A stretch of 51,215 bases of DNA, from the NCBI GenBank assembly GCA_937899105.1, contig CALBPF010000371.1:1-51215 (forward strand), written 5' to 3'. The notes under the pieces were generated by a model. That model was not told where the DNA came from. It saw nothing but the letters and a program-made list of their open reading frames with translations, and searched no databases. The position numbers were made by a program, and so were the translations under genes. Origin of the DNA: an uncultured Flammeovirgaceae bacterium. GTDB lineage: Bacteria > Bacteroidota > Bacteroidia > Cytophagales > Cyclobacteriaceae. Positions 18,865-27,559 of the stretch are shown piece by piece. Each line of letters opens with the position of its first letter. The stretch's first letter is position 1.

Positions 18865-20880
18865 TTACTTTTTCTTAATGACAATTAGCTCTTGTTTCTT
18901 AGCAATAGCTTGATCATAAAAAGCTCTTAAATAAGGATATTCATCCGGAATAAATAAGCTCTTATTTATTGAAAACACGCTGACGATATTTATTTTGTTA
19001 CCAATTAAGCTTGCCTGGTAGACGAACTTCCCCGCGTTGTTTGGGAGAGCAATAACTTTGGGTTTTGGTACTTCAACCCCCTCATATGAATCGCCAAGTT
19101 CAAGTGAAACAACATATTTTTTTTCAAAAGGATAACTGAAATAAATAGGAAAATTTCGAGTTTCACTTTTAAATGGATTCTCATATAAGTCATCAAATAA
19201 GAATGGTTGGAAATAGATGGTTTCGGCATCCTCATCAATGCCCTCAAGATCAATTTCTACCTTAAATGGATCATTTAGATTTTTATCATTTTTGACTGTC
19301 GGTGTGGCTACTTCAAAAGAAGAGTTATTAGTAAAACGTTGGTTGTACTCGTCTGAATTCTTAAAGTATTCGCTACGTTGACTTTCTGCTTCATATCCAC
19401 CATAACTAAACGTAATATGTCCGCCTAACAACCCTTCTTCATTAAGTTCGAGATTTGCATTCATGGACTTAGACGTTTTACCTATATATTTGTTGATGTT
19501 AATCCAGCCTGAGTTGGTTTTGGAAACAACCCATCCACTACCATTTAGACATCTTCTAGGCAACTGTCCCATAGGAAGAGATTTGCTAGTGGCATCCAAT
19601 AAAATGAATTTGTCGTCTGGTAGATAAGCCTTGCAAATCACATAATTAAACTGGTCTGCCTTAGCAAAGTATTGATTAACCAAACCGTGACTACGCGTAC
19701 TTAATAATACAGGTTCCGCCCTCATACCAGATTTATTAAGCATGGAAATTAAGGTAAGGTTTACCTCCGAAACGCTTCCTTTACCGGCGTCGTATGGTTT
19801 TTTCAAATTGAATTCTACATACTTTCTATAAAATCCATTCCAGCTCATTTTGCTTTGAACGTGGGTATATACACTTGCGATTTTTTTTGTCACGTCTTCT
19901 GAACTCAGATCCAATTTTTCTAATTCTCTTTTCAAAAAACTAGACCCCTCTATCTGCCGACCAAAATATTCATTTTCAAGAAATTTCTCATTTAATTCAG
20001 GCCAAGACTCCATATAAGTTTTAGCCGCCTGTTGCGGAAATTGGGTACGCTCTAATTCAAACCCTATTTTCGTAATATAGTTGCTTGGAGCGCTCATAAA
20101 AGGTTCCTTAGAAATGGCAGAGACGTTTCGTGCTATCCACTGCTCATCATTCAAGGTGTAACCAATATTATCGCTTTGCAAAGTATTTCCTGCCTGATAT
20201 ACATTGGATTTAGCTTCAGATACAAGCGTGATGGATGAGCTTGAAGTACTCCTATTTATTTCCAAGGGGTGGTAGCCTTTACTCAATTTTTGATAATAAA
20301 AGTACTCTGGAATTCGCACATTATATTCGCTGTAAACCGTGGGGATGAAGTCTTGGAATGTCCAGCTCTGCAAGTTAAATATGAAATCAGAAGTTAGTTC
20401 ATAGGAGTACTCAATTACCGATCCCTCTACCACATTAGGCAGTGTAAATTTTACCTTAGTCCAATTCTTGCTAACTTCCTCTTCAATGATATCTTTTTTA
20501 TCAAACTTTATTTTTTGAACCTTACCATTGTTGATATTGTAAGTATACGCCTTTAAGGAGTTTACTTCTTCCTTCCCGCCATTACTTCGATATATCGGTA
20601 TTTCGACTGTAGCATATTTATAACCATCACTTCGAATGATCTTTACACGCTTTTGTCGTTCGAAAACCAAACGAAAACCTTCTGAATTTATATACTGGAA
20701 TCTTGTTAGTCCAAAATCGAACAGCACAACTGCCTCAGCATTGGAGTCTAAAGGATGTATCTTTGCTTTGACAGTATGGAAGTCAATGTCTCCAAATTTT
20801 TTTGGAGGTTTCTGTGCATAGCAGACCAAATTGCCTACAATTAATATACTAATTAATAACGTCTTTATTTTCAAAACCAT
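18865..20880 (-). CDS. DUF3857/transglutaminase-fold exported protein with degenerate active site
   Basis: This 671-residue protein has a signal peptide (about 1-22, NLVCYAQ at the cut), then DUF3857 and a transglutaminase core. Where the partner gene has the catalytic GDCKA, this one has KGSVSEVNLTLISMLNKSG. Where the partner has FNHV it has FNYVICKAYL, so both Cys and His are gone, while the third position LLDATSKS keeps its Asp. It is therefore probably non-catalytic and may bind the same ligand as, or regulate, its active neighbour. Subfamilies with lost Cys are known. The two genes are four bases apart (to the chosen downstream start) and clearly an operon. Confidence 0.85.
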   Translation of the reverse strand: MVLKIKTLLISILIVGNLVCYAQKPPKKFGDIDFHTVKAKIHPLDSNAEAVVLFDFGLTRFQYINSEGFRLVFERQKRVKIIRSDGYKYATVEIPIYRSNGGKEEVNSLKAYTYNINNGKVQKIKFDKKDIIEEEVSKNWTKVKFTLPNVVEGSVIEYSYELTSDFIFNLQSWTFQDFIPTVYSEYNVRIPEYFYYQKLSKGYHPLEINRSTSSSSITLVSEAKSNVYQAGNTLQSDNIGYTLNDEQWIARNVSAISKEPFMSAPSNYITKIGFELERTQFPQQAAKTYMESWPELNEKFLENEYFGRQIEGSSFLKRELEKLDLSSEDVTKKIASVYTHVQSKMSWNGFYRKYVEFNLKKPYDAGKGSVSEVNLTLISMLNKSGMRAEPVLLSTRSHGLVNQYFAKADQFNYVICKAYLPDDKFILLDATSKSLPMGQLPRRCLNGSGWVVSKTNSGWININKYIGKTSKSMNANLELNEEGLLGGHITFSYGGYEAESQRSEYFKNSDEYNQRFTNNSSFEVATPTVKNDKNLNDPFKVEIDLEGIDEDAETIYFQPFLFDDLYENPFKSETRNFPIYFSYPFEKKYVVSLELGDSYEGVEVPKPKVIALPNNAGKFVYQASLIGNKINIVSVFSINKSLFIPDEYPYLRAFYDQAIAKKQELIVIKKK

Positions 20881-20951
20881 CCTAAGAAAATGCCTTATTC
20901 TAATAATTTAATTAACTGTCCAAGTAAGGAGATAAAATGATTTTTTGCAAA

Positions 20952-20980
20952 TTGACTCGTAATAATTTATTCTACATTTG
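20952..20980 (+). promoter_or_regulatory. Promoter of radA (Bacteroidota consensus)
   Basis: TTG at 20952-20954 is followed after 18 bp by TACATTTG at 20973-20980, a perfect fit to the Bacteroidota TTG-N17..23-TAnnTTTG promoter. Transcription would start about 10 bp further on, giving a leader of roughly 15-20 bases before the radA ATG at 21006. Confidence 0.6.
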
Positions 20981-21005
20981 ACTATCTGATAGTTTAAATT
21001 CGCAG

Positions 21006-22373
21006 ATGGCTAAAACAAAAACCTCTTTCTTCTGCCAAAACTGCGGCTATGAATCGGCCAAGTGGCTTGGGAAGTGTCCCTCGTGTGCAAAATGGAATAC
21101 ATTTGTTGAAGAAAAAATTCAATCATCTCCTATCAAAAATGAATGGAGAGATGCTCCAAAAACCAACTCAAAGCCTACACTTATAACAGAAGTAAAGGCG
21201 AGTACGCACCAAAGAATTGCAAGCAACAACACAGAATTAGACCGTGTTCTCGGTGGAGGGATTGTGCCAGGCGCTGTTGTGCTTCTCGCTGGTGAGCCAG
21301 GTATCGGCAAATCGACCTTGATGCTTCAAGTGGCTTTATCTGTTCCTTTGAAGGTATTGTATGTGTCCGGAGAGGAAAGTGGGGAGCAGATTAAAATGCG
21401 AGCCGACCGAATGGAGGTCAAAAAGAAAAATGATCATTGCTTCATTTTAGCTGAAACTGCTACTGAGACTATATTCAATCAAATTAAGCAGTTGAATCCT
21501 GATTTGGTAGTAATAGACTCTGTGCAAACCTTGCATTCTGCACAGGTGGACTCCGCAGCGGGTAGCGTTTCCCAGGTGAAGCAGTGCACAGCAGAGTTAA
21601 TAAAATTTGCCAAGGAAACTGCTACACCAACTTTCCTTGTGGGCCATATTACTAAAGAGGGGGCAATAGCCGGTCCAAAAGTTCTTGAGCATATGGTAGA
21701 CACCGTTTTACAATTTGAAGGGGACAGACATTTGACTTACAGAATAGTCAGAACCACTAAAAACAGATTTGGCTCCACTTCAGAACTCGGTATTTATGAA
21801 ATGTCCGGCACCGGTTTGAGAGAAGTGACTAATCCGTCTGAGATTTTGATTTCGCAAAAAGATTCGGACATAAGCGGTGTGACCATTGGTGCGACTGTGG
21901 AAGGTAATCGACCCTTACTGATAGAAATACAGGCTTTAGTAAGTAACGCCGCATATGGCACGCCACAGCGTACATCCACAGGCTTTGATGGACGGAGACT
22001 TAACATGCTGTTGGCAGTACTTGAGAAGAGATGCGGGTTTAGGCTTGCGCTTCAAGATGTATTTCTAAACATGGCGGGAGGTATTAAAGTGGAAGACCCT
22101 GCTATTGACCTTGCGGTATGCGCTGCGGTAATTAGTTCATTAGAAGAGATTACAATTTCTGAAAAAGCATGCTTTGCTGCGGAAATAGGTCTGGGAGGAG
22201 AGCTCCGAGCAGTAAATAGAATTGAATCTCGTATTACTGAGGCTGAGAAACTTGGCTTTAATGAGATTTACATTTCCAAATACGGTATGAAAGGCATAGA
22301 CTTGAACAAATTTGAAATTCAAGTCAAGCCGTTTTCAAGACTTCAACAAGTGTTCGCTGATTTGTTTGGTTGA
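21006..22373 (+). CDS. radA: DNA repair protein RadA
   Basis: RadA (Sms) is a RecA-like ATPase that helps branch migration in recombination repair. This 455-residue protein has the N-terminal zinc finger (Cys 10, 13, 24, 27), Walker A GEPGIGKST (96-104), the RadA-specific KNRFGSTSELGIYEM motif, and the C-terminal Lon-protease-like domain (INRIESRITEAEKLGFNEIY near the end). All parts are intact and length is normal. It is preceded by a consensus promoter and is monocistronic, with a convergent gene starting 14 bp after its stop. Confidence 0.97.
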   Translation: MAKTKTSFFCQNCGYESAKWLGKCPSCAKWNTFVEEKIQSSPIKNEWRDAPKTNSKPTLITEVKASTHQRIASNNTELDRVLGGGIVPGAVVLLAGEPGIGKSTLMLQVALSVPLKVLYVSGEESGEQIKMRADRMEVKKKNDHCFILAETATETIFNQIKQLNPDLVVIDSVQTLHSAQVDSAAGSVSQVKQCTAELIKFAKETATPTFLVGHITKEGAIAGPKVLEHMVDTVLQFEGDRHLTYRIVRTTKNRFGSTSELGIYEMSGTGLREVTNPSEILISQKDSDISGVTIGATVEGNRPLLIEIQALVSNAAYGTPQRTSTGFDGRRLNMLLAVLEKRCGFRLALQDVFLNMAGGIKVEDPAIDLAVCAAVISSLEEITISEKACFAAEIGLGGELRAVNRIESRITEAEKLGFNEIYISKYGMKGIDLNKFEIQVKPFSRLQQVFADLFG

Positions 22374-22386
22374 GAGATTCTTACGC

Positions 22387-23766
22387 TCACTCCTTAATAA
22401 ATATAAAGGGAACCATCCCTGATATGCTTAGTATATAACTTCCAGGTTTTAGATCGTTTAAAACCATTTGATCACTTTGTAAATAGTATTCAGATTTTAA
22501 AGAACCATCTAGTGCTATAATTTGAATAAATTGGTCTATAAAATCAGCAGATTTTAAAATTCCTTGTGTTGGATTTGGATAGGGCAATTGACGGAAAGAT
22601 TGATCAGGTAGCGATAGTACCAAATTGTCTTCTATCGACACTGTATAGACAAGAAAAACATATTGTTGTTCGACGCTATTTGAGGGAACTCGAACATTAA
22701 CTCCTACAACATATGGATTTTTTCTAGCTATATCTTCCCTGGAGTTAATGAAGATGGCTAAATCGAAAGTTTCATCGTTCATATTGATTTCATAGTCAAA
22801 AGTTTCCGTTCCAAAGCCAGCCAATTCCGAAACTATACTAAAGTCGACCTGATCATCGTTCGCCTGAATCGTAAAATTTATAGTTTCAGAAGTTCCGGGC
22901 GGTATTTGTAGTGCTCTATTTTCATCAAATTTAGAATCCTCTGATACAATAATACCTCCTTCAGAGTCTACCAAAAGAACTTGGAAATCAATAATCATAC
23001 TACCTATTCGGGAAAAACTATCCTCAGATGTCTGTTCGAATTGTATTACTTCAACGGCGAATGTATATTCTCCCAGATTATTCTGATCTATAGCAGGCCA
23101 TGTAAGTAAACCGCTTAGAGGATTTAACTTAACTCCTTCTGGAACATAATACCCAGGAACACTTTCTAATACATTGGCAAGAGGAGCAACCAGCTCATAT
23201 CTCAATTTGTAATCATTAGAATCAACTGCACTGAGCGATTGGAAAAAATCAATACCAAAACTTGCATCCAGAATCGGATCAAACAGTAGACCGGGTGCAG
23301 AAACATTAGTATTACTTGAATTTAACAAAAAGGTCGTCTTAAGACTAAAAGTTACGTTTACCGATCTATCAATATTGACTATGCCTTCGTTTCTATTTGG
23401 CTCTGTGTACGATAATACAATGAGTCCTTCTTTCCTGAAATCATGAATTAAGCTAAAACTAGAAACAGCGAGACCTTCACGATCTAATTCACTAATGCTT
23501 TTGGTAGTGAGAAAACCGTCTTCTCCCAAAAAGGTTTGGGTATTGGCGGAAACTACAGGCACAACAAACGGCTCACTATCATCTCCAAAATCTAAAACAC
23601 CCTCACCAAACAATACTTCTGAAGTAGTATTTGTATAGGCCGTTATTGTAATTTCGAACTTACTTCCTTGTATTTGACGATAAGAAATATATCCCGCCCT
23701 TAAATGTGTAGCGTGCGTAATAGTGCTCAGGAGACAGACAAAAATTATACTCAATACTATTCGCAT
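22387..23766 (-). CDS. Secreted protein with T9SS type A C-terminal signal
   Basis: This 459-residue protein has a signal peptide (about 1-19, ending THATH) and a beta-rich body with Ig-like spacing. RAGYISYRQIQGSKFEITITA at about 23-43 is like N-terminal domains of large gliding-associated secreted proteins. The last ~75 residues fit the type IX secretion C-terminal domain: LPYPNPTQGILKS, then LNDLKPGSYILSI. It should be exported through the outer membrane and anchored or released. The binding target cannot be seen. A TAGATTTG box sits 5-12 bp before the start and would give an almost leaderless transcript. Confidence 0.8.
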   Translation of the reverse strand: MRIVLSIIFVCLLSTITHATHLRAGYISYRQIQGSKFEITITAYTNTTSEVLFGEGVLDFGDDSEPFVVPVVSANTQTFLGEDGFLTTKSISELDREGLAVSSFSLIHDFRKEGLIVLSYTEPNRNEGIVNIDRSVNVTFSLKTTFLLNSSNTNVSAPGLLFDPILDASFGIDFFQSLSAVDSNDYKLRYELVAPLANVLESVPGYYVPEGVKLNPLSGLLTWPAIDQNNLGEYTFAVEVIQFEQTSEDSFSRIGSMIIDFQVLLVDSEGGIIVSEDSKFDENRALQIPPGTSETINFTIQANDDQVDFSIVSELAGFGTETFDYEINMNDETFDLAIFINSREDIARKNPYVVGVNVRVPSNSVEQQYVFLVYTVSIEDNLVLSLPDQSFRQLPYPNPTQGILKSADFIDQFIQIIALDGSLKSEYYLQSDQMVLNDLKPGSYILSISGMVPFIFIKE

Positions 23767-23787
23767 TCAGCAAATCTATCCATTTGA

Positions 23788-23964
23788 TCATATCCCACCT
23801 ATATGAATCACCTGAATATTCACACTTTTTCAAAATAGTCAGTTTTAAACTACTTCAAAGATCCCGAACAGCATTCTACCCGTACAAATTCGTTCAATTG
23901 GCATACTATAATGAGCTTCGAAAACCACGATAAAATCCAAAGTTCATTCAGGACGCTTGACCTT
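23788..23964 (-). pseudogene. Relic of the C-terminal end of an ACC deaminase/D-cysteine desulfhydrase-like gene
   Basis: The minus strand reads LDFIVVFEAHYSMPIERICT, GRMLFGIFEVV, three in-frame stops, then NIQVIHIGGI and stop, all in one phase. This lines up with the end of the intact gene at 25359-26228: FIEDFERRHQIPLESVYTGK, MLFGVFSLLQK and TKILAIHTGGL. The intact copy is about 1.5 kb away on the same strand, with the 7TMR gene between. Only about 55 codons survive, and the 5' part is gone. It could be a decayed tandem duplicate. It accounts for the 275-bp gap 23767-24040, in which I see no other feature. Confidence 0.8.
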
Positions 23965-24040
23965 CAATTGATATTAATAGCCTGGCCTTAGATTAATAGT
24001 GAACGTACTTAATTTTAAATCAGAATTAGGTTTTTACAAT

Positions 24041-25291
24041 TCAAGAATTAAAGTGATAAGAATTTGGCTCTTGCGTCTTCATTTTCTTGTAAACAATTGC
24101 AATGGCATTAACGGAAAACGTTAACAAGTATCCCAGATTCAGTAGAATATGATTTATTTCAAAAAACCCTTGGTACGACAGGAGATCGTAAAACCAGACC
24201 AAAATAAGAAGGAGGGCACCTGAAGTACTGAAAAACGCCCCTCTCCTGCCGTTGACAACTGCGTTTAGCAACACACCGATCACATAAATCATAACAAGAC
24301 CAGCGAACACTAAAAATGGAACAAGCATGTAAGATACAACTATCGTATTTACTACTATTGTTGCCAGAACAAAGAATATCGAAACCACGGCTACAATGTT
24401 CCTGAAAACCTTATTTGCCTCTCCAGGATAACTTTTTGCGATAAAAAAAGTACCAAAAATAACAGCTATATGCAGGGTAGCATATTCGATCTTCATGGCT
24501 AGGGTCCAATCAAAATCCCCAAAATAGAAATTTATCAGGTACAAGTCACTAAAGAAGGAACGCAGCGCCCAGTCCATGCATAATCCGGAAAAAAGTAAAA
24601 GACTGATATCTTTTTTACTCAAGAAATAGAAAATGAGAAACCCAACTCCAATTAGCAGTAGTCCCACTATCGACATAAAATTTCCAGTAAGTCGTGAGCT
24701 TCTTTTTTTGAGCAGTGTTTCGGTATCTCCAAGAAAAATAGACTCCGGTATCCCACCTCTTTTATGTCTGAAATTAGAGACATGAATTATAATATCAAGC
24801 GTGTCGCTATTTGGAGAAAATTCTTTTGTTAAGGGAAGCCATTTTGGGCTAGAATCCTCTTTAGAACGACCGGGCACACCATTAGAAGATAACTCATTTC
24901 CGTTTAACCAAAGTTTGTAGGCATTATATACGGCTGGAATTTCAAGTGCCAGGGATTCTCCCTTAAAGCGGTCGATAACCAGAAAGCGATAGGTAGCAAA
25001 CCCGAAGTTGTTTACCATAGATTCGTCTTTTCCAAGTCCATTCCAAATTGAGGGTACATCAATATAGTCGGGTGAATGAGCAATAGTGTCAAACTCACTG
25101 GGGTAGATGAGTTGCTCCCAGTAAAATTGCCATCTACCCTTTAACTCAATAACGTACTCTGATTCATATTCGAAATCGGACAGATCCAGAATACCACCAG
25201 AAGAATTGGGTATACGCTCCGCTCGTAAAGCACACCCTATACCTACTCCTATAGACAAGAGCAGGACATGTCTTATTGAGAGTTTTTTCAT
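24041..25291 (-). CDS. 7TMR-DISM receptor-like protein without cytoplasmic output domain
   Basis: From ATG 25291 it has 416 residues: a signal peptide (about 1-24), an extracytoplasmic jelly-roll domain of DISMED2 type (LKGRWQFYWEQL, IDVPSIWNGLG, GFATYRFLV, AYKLWLNGNEL), then seven membrane helices (about 205-405) and a short polar tail. The 7TM-DISM proteins usually carry a histidine kinase, GGDEF or helix-turn-helix domain after the helices; here only ~15 residues follow. It may therefore signal by a partner protein. The sugar-binding-like outer domain suggests a carbohydrate ligand. Alternative start: 25303. Confidence 0.82.
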   Translation of the reverse strand: MKKLSIRHVLLLSIGVGIGCALRAERIPNSSGGILDLSDFEYESEYVIELKGRWQFYWEQLIYPSEFDTIAHSPDYIDVPSIWNGLGKDESMVNNFGFATYRFLVIDRFKGESLALEIPAVYNAYKLWLNGNELSSNGVPGRSKEDSSPKWLPLTKEFSPNSDTLDIIIHVSNFRHKRGGIPESIFLGDTETLLKKRSSRLTGNFMSIVGLLLIGVGFLIFYFLSKKDISLLLFSGLCMDWALRSFFSDLYLINFYFGDFDWTLAMKIEYATLHIAVIFGTFFIAKSYPGEANKVFRNIVAVVSIFFVLATIVVNTIVVSYMLVPFLVFAGLVMIYVIGVLLNAVVNGRRGAFFSTSGALLLILVWFYDLLSYQGFFEINHILLNLGYLLTFSVNAIAIVYKKMKTQEPNSYHFNS

Positions 25292-25358
25292 AATTAAAGC
25301 CATTCAGAGATACCTTTATGTAGGATCAAGTAACCTGGGATGTAAGGTTTAGCGTGTT

Positions 25359-26228
25359 TTAGCGCCGAAGTCCTCCGGTATGGATGGCTAAAATTTTGGT
25401 GTCAATTTCAAAAAAGCCTTTTTGCAATAAACTAAAAACACCAAATAACATCTTCCCCGTATAAACTGACTCAAGTGGTATTTGATGCCTCCGCTCAAAA
25501 TCTTCAATAAAGCTCAAGAGTTTCGGAGTGGTCTTAGCGTACCCACCAAAATGATAACCATCAAAGATCTTCCAATTAGTAAGCTTTGGACCGGTTCCTA
25601 AAAGAGAATCAACTTCATTCGTTAGAAAACTGCCTTTAAGCGCTGAAAAGCCAAAAACCTCCCCGTTATTCTGCATACCGTGGATAATGCCAGCAATGGT
25701 GCCGCCCGTACCCACGGAACAGCACACGTAATCAAATTGGCGAACTTCATCATCAACAATTTCAGCCGAACCTCTAATGGCCAGCGCATTAGTGCCCCCT
25801 TCAGGAACCAGGTAGAATTCCCCGAATTTTTTCTTAAGTGTATTTATGAATAAGGTCTCGTTTTTTTTCCTGTATGTCTCTCTATCCACAAACTCTAATT
25901 GCATACCATGCCTATCGGCAAATTCAAGTGTGGAATTCAGTGGCTTAAATTTTAATTCATCCCCCCTGATAATGCCGACAGATCTAAAACCCGCCTCTTT
26001 TGCGGCTGCTGCTGTTGCGTAGATGTGATTGGAATAGGCTCCGCCAAAGGTGAGTAAAGTATGATGGCCTTGCTTCCTGGCTTCTAACAGGTTATATTTT
26101 AACTTTCGCCATTTATTGCCGGAAACATGCGGATGAATTATATCCTCACGTTTTATGAAGAGTCTTACATTACTTAATCTGTCATCCCTGATTTCTTGAA
26201 TATAAGGTTGTTGATGTAGTTTGAGCAT
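25359..26228 (-). CDS. ACC deaminase/D-cysteine desulfhydrase-like PLP enzyme
   Basis: This 289-residue fold type II PLP enzyme acts on D-cysteine or on 1-aminocyclopropane-1-carboxylate. The PLP lysine is in HPHVSGNKWRKLKYNL (SGNKWRK). FGGAYSNHIYATAAAA and CCSVGTGGTIAGI are the substrate and phosphate-binding loops. The gene starts at ATG 26228 (MLKLHQQPYIQ); upstream TTG-type starts would add seven residues. D-cysteine desulfhydrase and ACC deaminase share this layout, and I cannot separate them from sequence alone. A dead partial copy lies at 23788-23964. Confidence 0.88.
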   Translation of the reverse strand: MLKLHQQPYIQEIRDDRLSNVRLFIKREDIIHPHVSGNKWRKLKYNLLEARKQGHHTLLTFGGAYSNHIYATAAAAKEAGFRSVGIIRGDELKFKPLNSTLEFADRHGMQLEFVDRETYRKKNETLFINTLKKKFGEFYLVPEGGTNALAIRGSAEIVDDEVRQFDYVCCSVGTGGTIAGIIHGMQNNGEVFGFSALKGSFLTNEVDSLLGTGPKLTNWKIFDGYHFGGYAKTTPKLLSFIEDFERRHQIPLESVYTGKMLFGVFSLLQKGFFEIDTKILAIHTGGLRR

Positions 26229-26293
26229 TGACAAAATTCGAATTAACAATTCTTAATTATTGAAGTTATCAACTCTAAATAAACTATCTGCTA

Positions 26294-26325
26294 TTGGCAT
26301 TTCCCATCATCCTGTAGTAAGATTG
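26294..26325 (+). promoter_or_regulatory. Candidate promoter of the sterol desaturase-like gene
   Basis: TTG (26294-26296), 21 bp, then TAAGATTG (26318-26325), one base off the TAnnTTTG box. Transcription would start about 18 bp before the ATG at 26353. Confidence 0.35.
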
Positions 26326-26352
26326 TCTATTCTTTTTTAAGTAACATATCTG

Positions 26353-27234
26353 ATGGAAAAACAGAAGCTTACTATCGAGCAGGTATTGGCCATGGATTTG
26401 CCTAATATCATCCTGTACGCCGCTCCTGTTATGATAGGTTTAGTAATTATTGAGTGGGTGGTCAGCTTTTATAAAAAAAGAAATTACTATGATGGCAAGG
26501 ACACTTTGGCCGCGACGGCTATTGGGCTAACGAATGTCGCTATCAGCGCGGGAATTAAGTTGATAACCTTCGGCCTTATTCTATTTTTCTACAATCTTGT
26601 TCCCTGGAGTATCCCATATACTTGGTGGTCTTTTGTGCTCTGTTTAATTTGGATAGACTTTTGGAGATACTGGGCGCATCGTATAGCGCATGAAAACCGT
26701 TTCTGGTGGGCTACTCACGTCACGCATCACTCATCAGAAAAATACAATTGGTCTGTTTCTTTTAGACTGGGATGGACGCAACACATTAAGATTATATTCT
26801 TTATTCCGGTGGCTTTGGCTGGCTTTCACCCCTTTGTATTTTTTGTCTGCCATCAGATTGAGGTGCTGTACCAGTTCTGGATCCATACCGAGTACATTAG
26901 AAAGTTACCGAAGCCTATTGAGTACTTTTTCACTACGCCATCACACCACCGTGTACATCATGCGCGAAATGATAAGTACCTGGATAAAAATTATGGTTCT
27001 ACATTCATTATATGGGATAGAATATTCGGCACTTTCCAACCGGAAGAGGAGCAGGCGGATTATGGTATTACAAGACCGGTAAACTCGTACAACCCTGTGT
27101 ACCTGTGCTTTCACGAATGGATAGATATCATCCGAGACATAAAGAACTCTAAATCACTTAAAGAGGCTTATGTAATGACTTTTGTAAGACCCAGTCGTTT
27201 GGAAGATAAGAAAAAGCTATTTCGCGGTGAATGA
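26353..27234 (+). CDS. Sterol desaturase/fatty acid hydroxylase family protein
   Basis: This 293-residue integral membrane di-iron enzyme has four or so helices and the full histidine box set: HRIAH, HVTHHSSEKYNW, and HRVHHARND, with CFHEW near the end. Family members hydroxylate or desaturate sterols, fatty acids or alkyl chains with oxygen. It is followed by a small Rieske-type ferredoxin gene that overlaps by four bases (ATGA), which suggests that the Rieske protein supplies its electrons. The substrate is not deducible. Confidence 0.92.
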   Translation: MEKQKLTIEQVLAMDLPNIILYAAPVMIGLVIIEWVVSFYKKRNYYDGKDTLAATAIGLTNVAISAGIKLITFGLILFFYNLVPWSIPYTWWSFVLCLIWIDFWRYWAHRIAHENRFWWATHVTHHSSEKYNWSVSFRLGWTQHIKIIFFIPVALAGFHPFVFFVCHQIEVLYQFWIHTEYIRKLPKPIEYFFTTPSHHRVHHARNDKYLDKNYGSTFIIWDRIFGTFQPEEEQADYGITRPVNSYNPVYLCFHEWIDIIRDIKNSKSLKEAYVMTFVRPSRLEDKKKLFRGE

Positions 27235-27551
27235 AATGGGTCAAAGTATTTGATTCTCCACAAATAGCCGATCTTCAATTCTCTGATACAAATACCCTTA
27301 AAATTGTAATAGGTAAAAAAGAGATCTGCCTGGCTAAATATAATAAGCAATATTTTGCCGTTTCTAATCTCTGCCCACATCAGTTCGAAAGTTTAAGTAA
27401 AGGAAAGATCACTCATTATGGTGAAATAGTCTGCCCTTTACATTTTTATAGGTTTAACCTTAGAACCGGTGCAGAATGTCAAAATCGTACAAACGAACTA
27501 AAGACTTTCCAGGTAAAAGTGGATCAGACTGGGCTATTTATTTATTGTTGA
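27231..27551 (+). CDS. Rieske [2Fe-2S] domain protein
   Basis: These 106 residues form a complete small Rieske fold. The iron-sulfur ligands are in NLCPHQFES (CxH) and VCPLHFYRF (CxxH), 17-20 residues apart, as in Rieske-type ferredoxins. No membrane anchor or signal peptide is present. The start codon overlaps the desaturase stop, so it is likely the electron donor to that oxygenase. Confidence 0.9.
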   Translation: MKWVKVFDSPQIADLQFSDTNTLKIVIGKKEICLAKYNKQYFAVSNLCPHQFESLSKGKITHYGEIVCPLHFYRFNLRTGAECQNRTNELKTFQVKVDQTGLFIYC

Positions 27552-27559
27552 TTTTAAGA

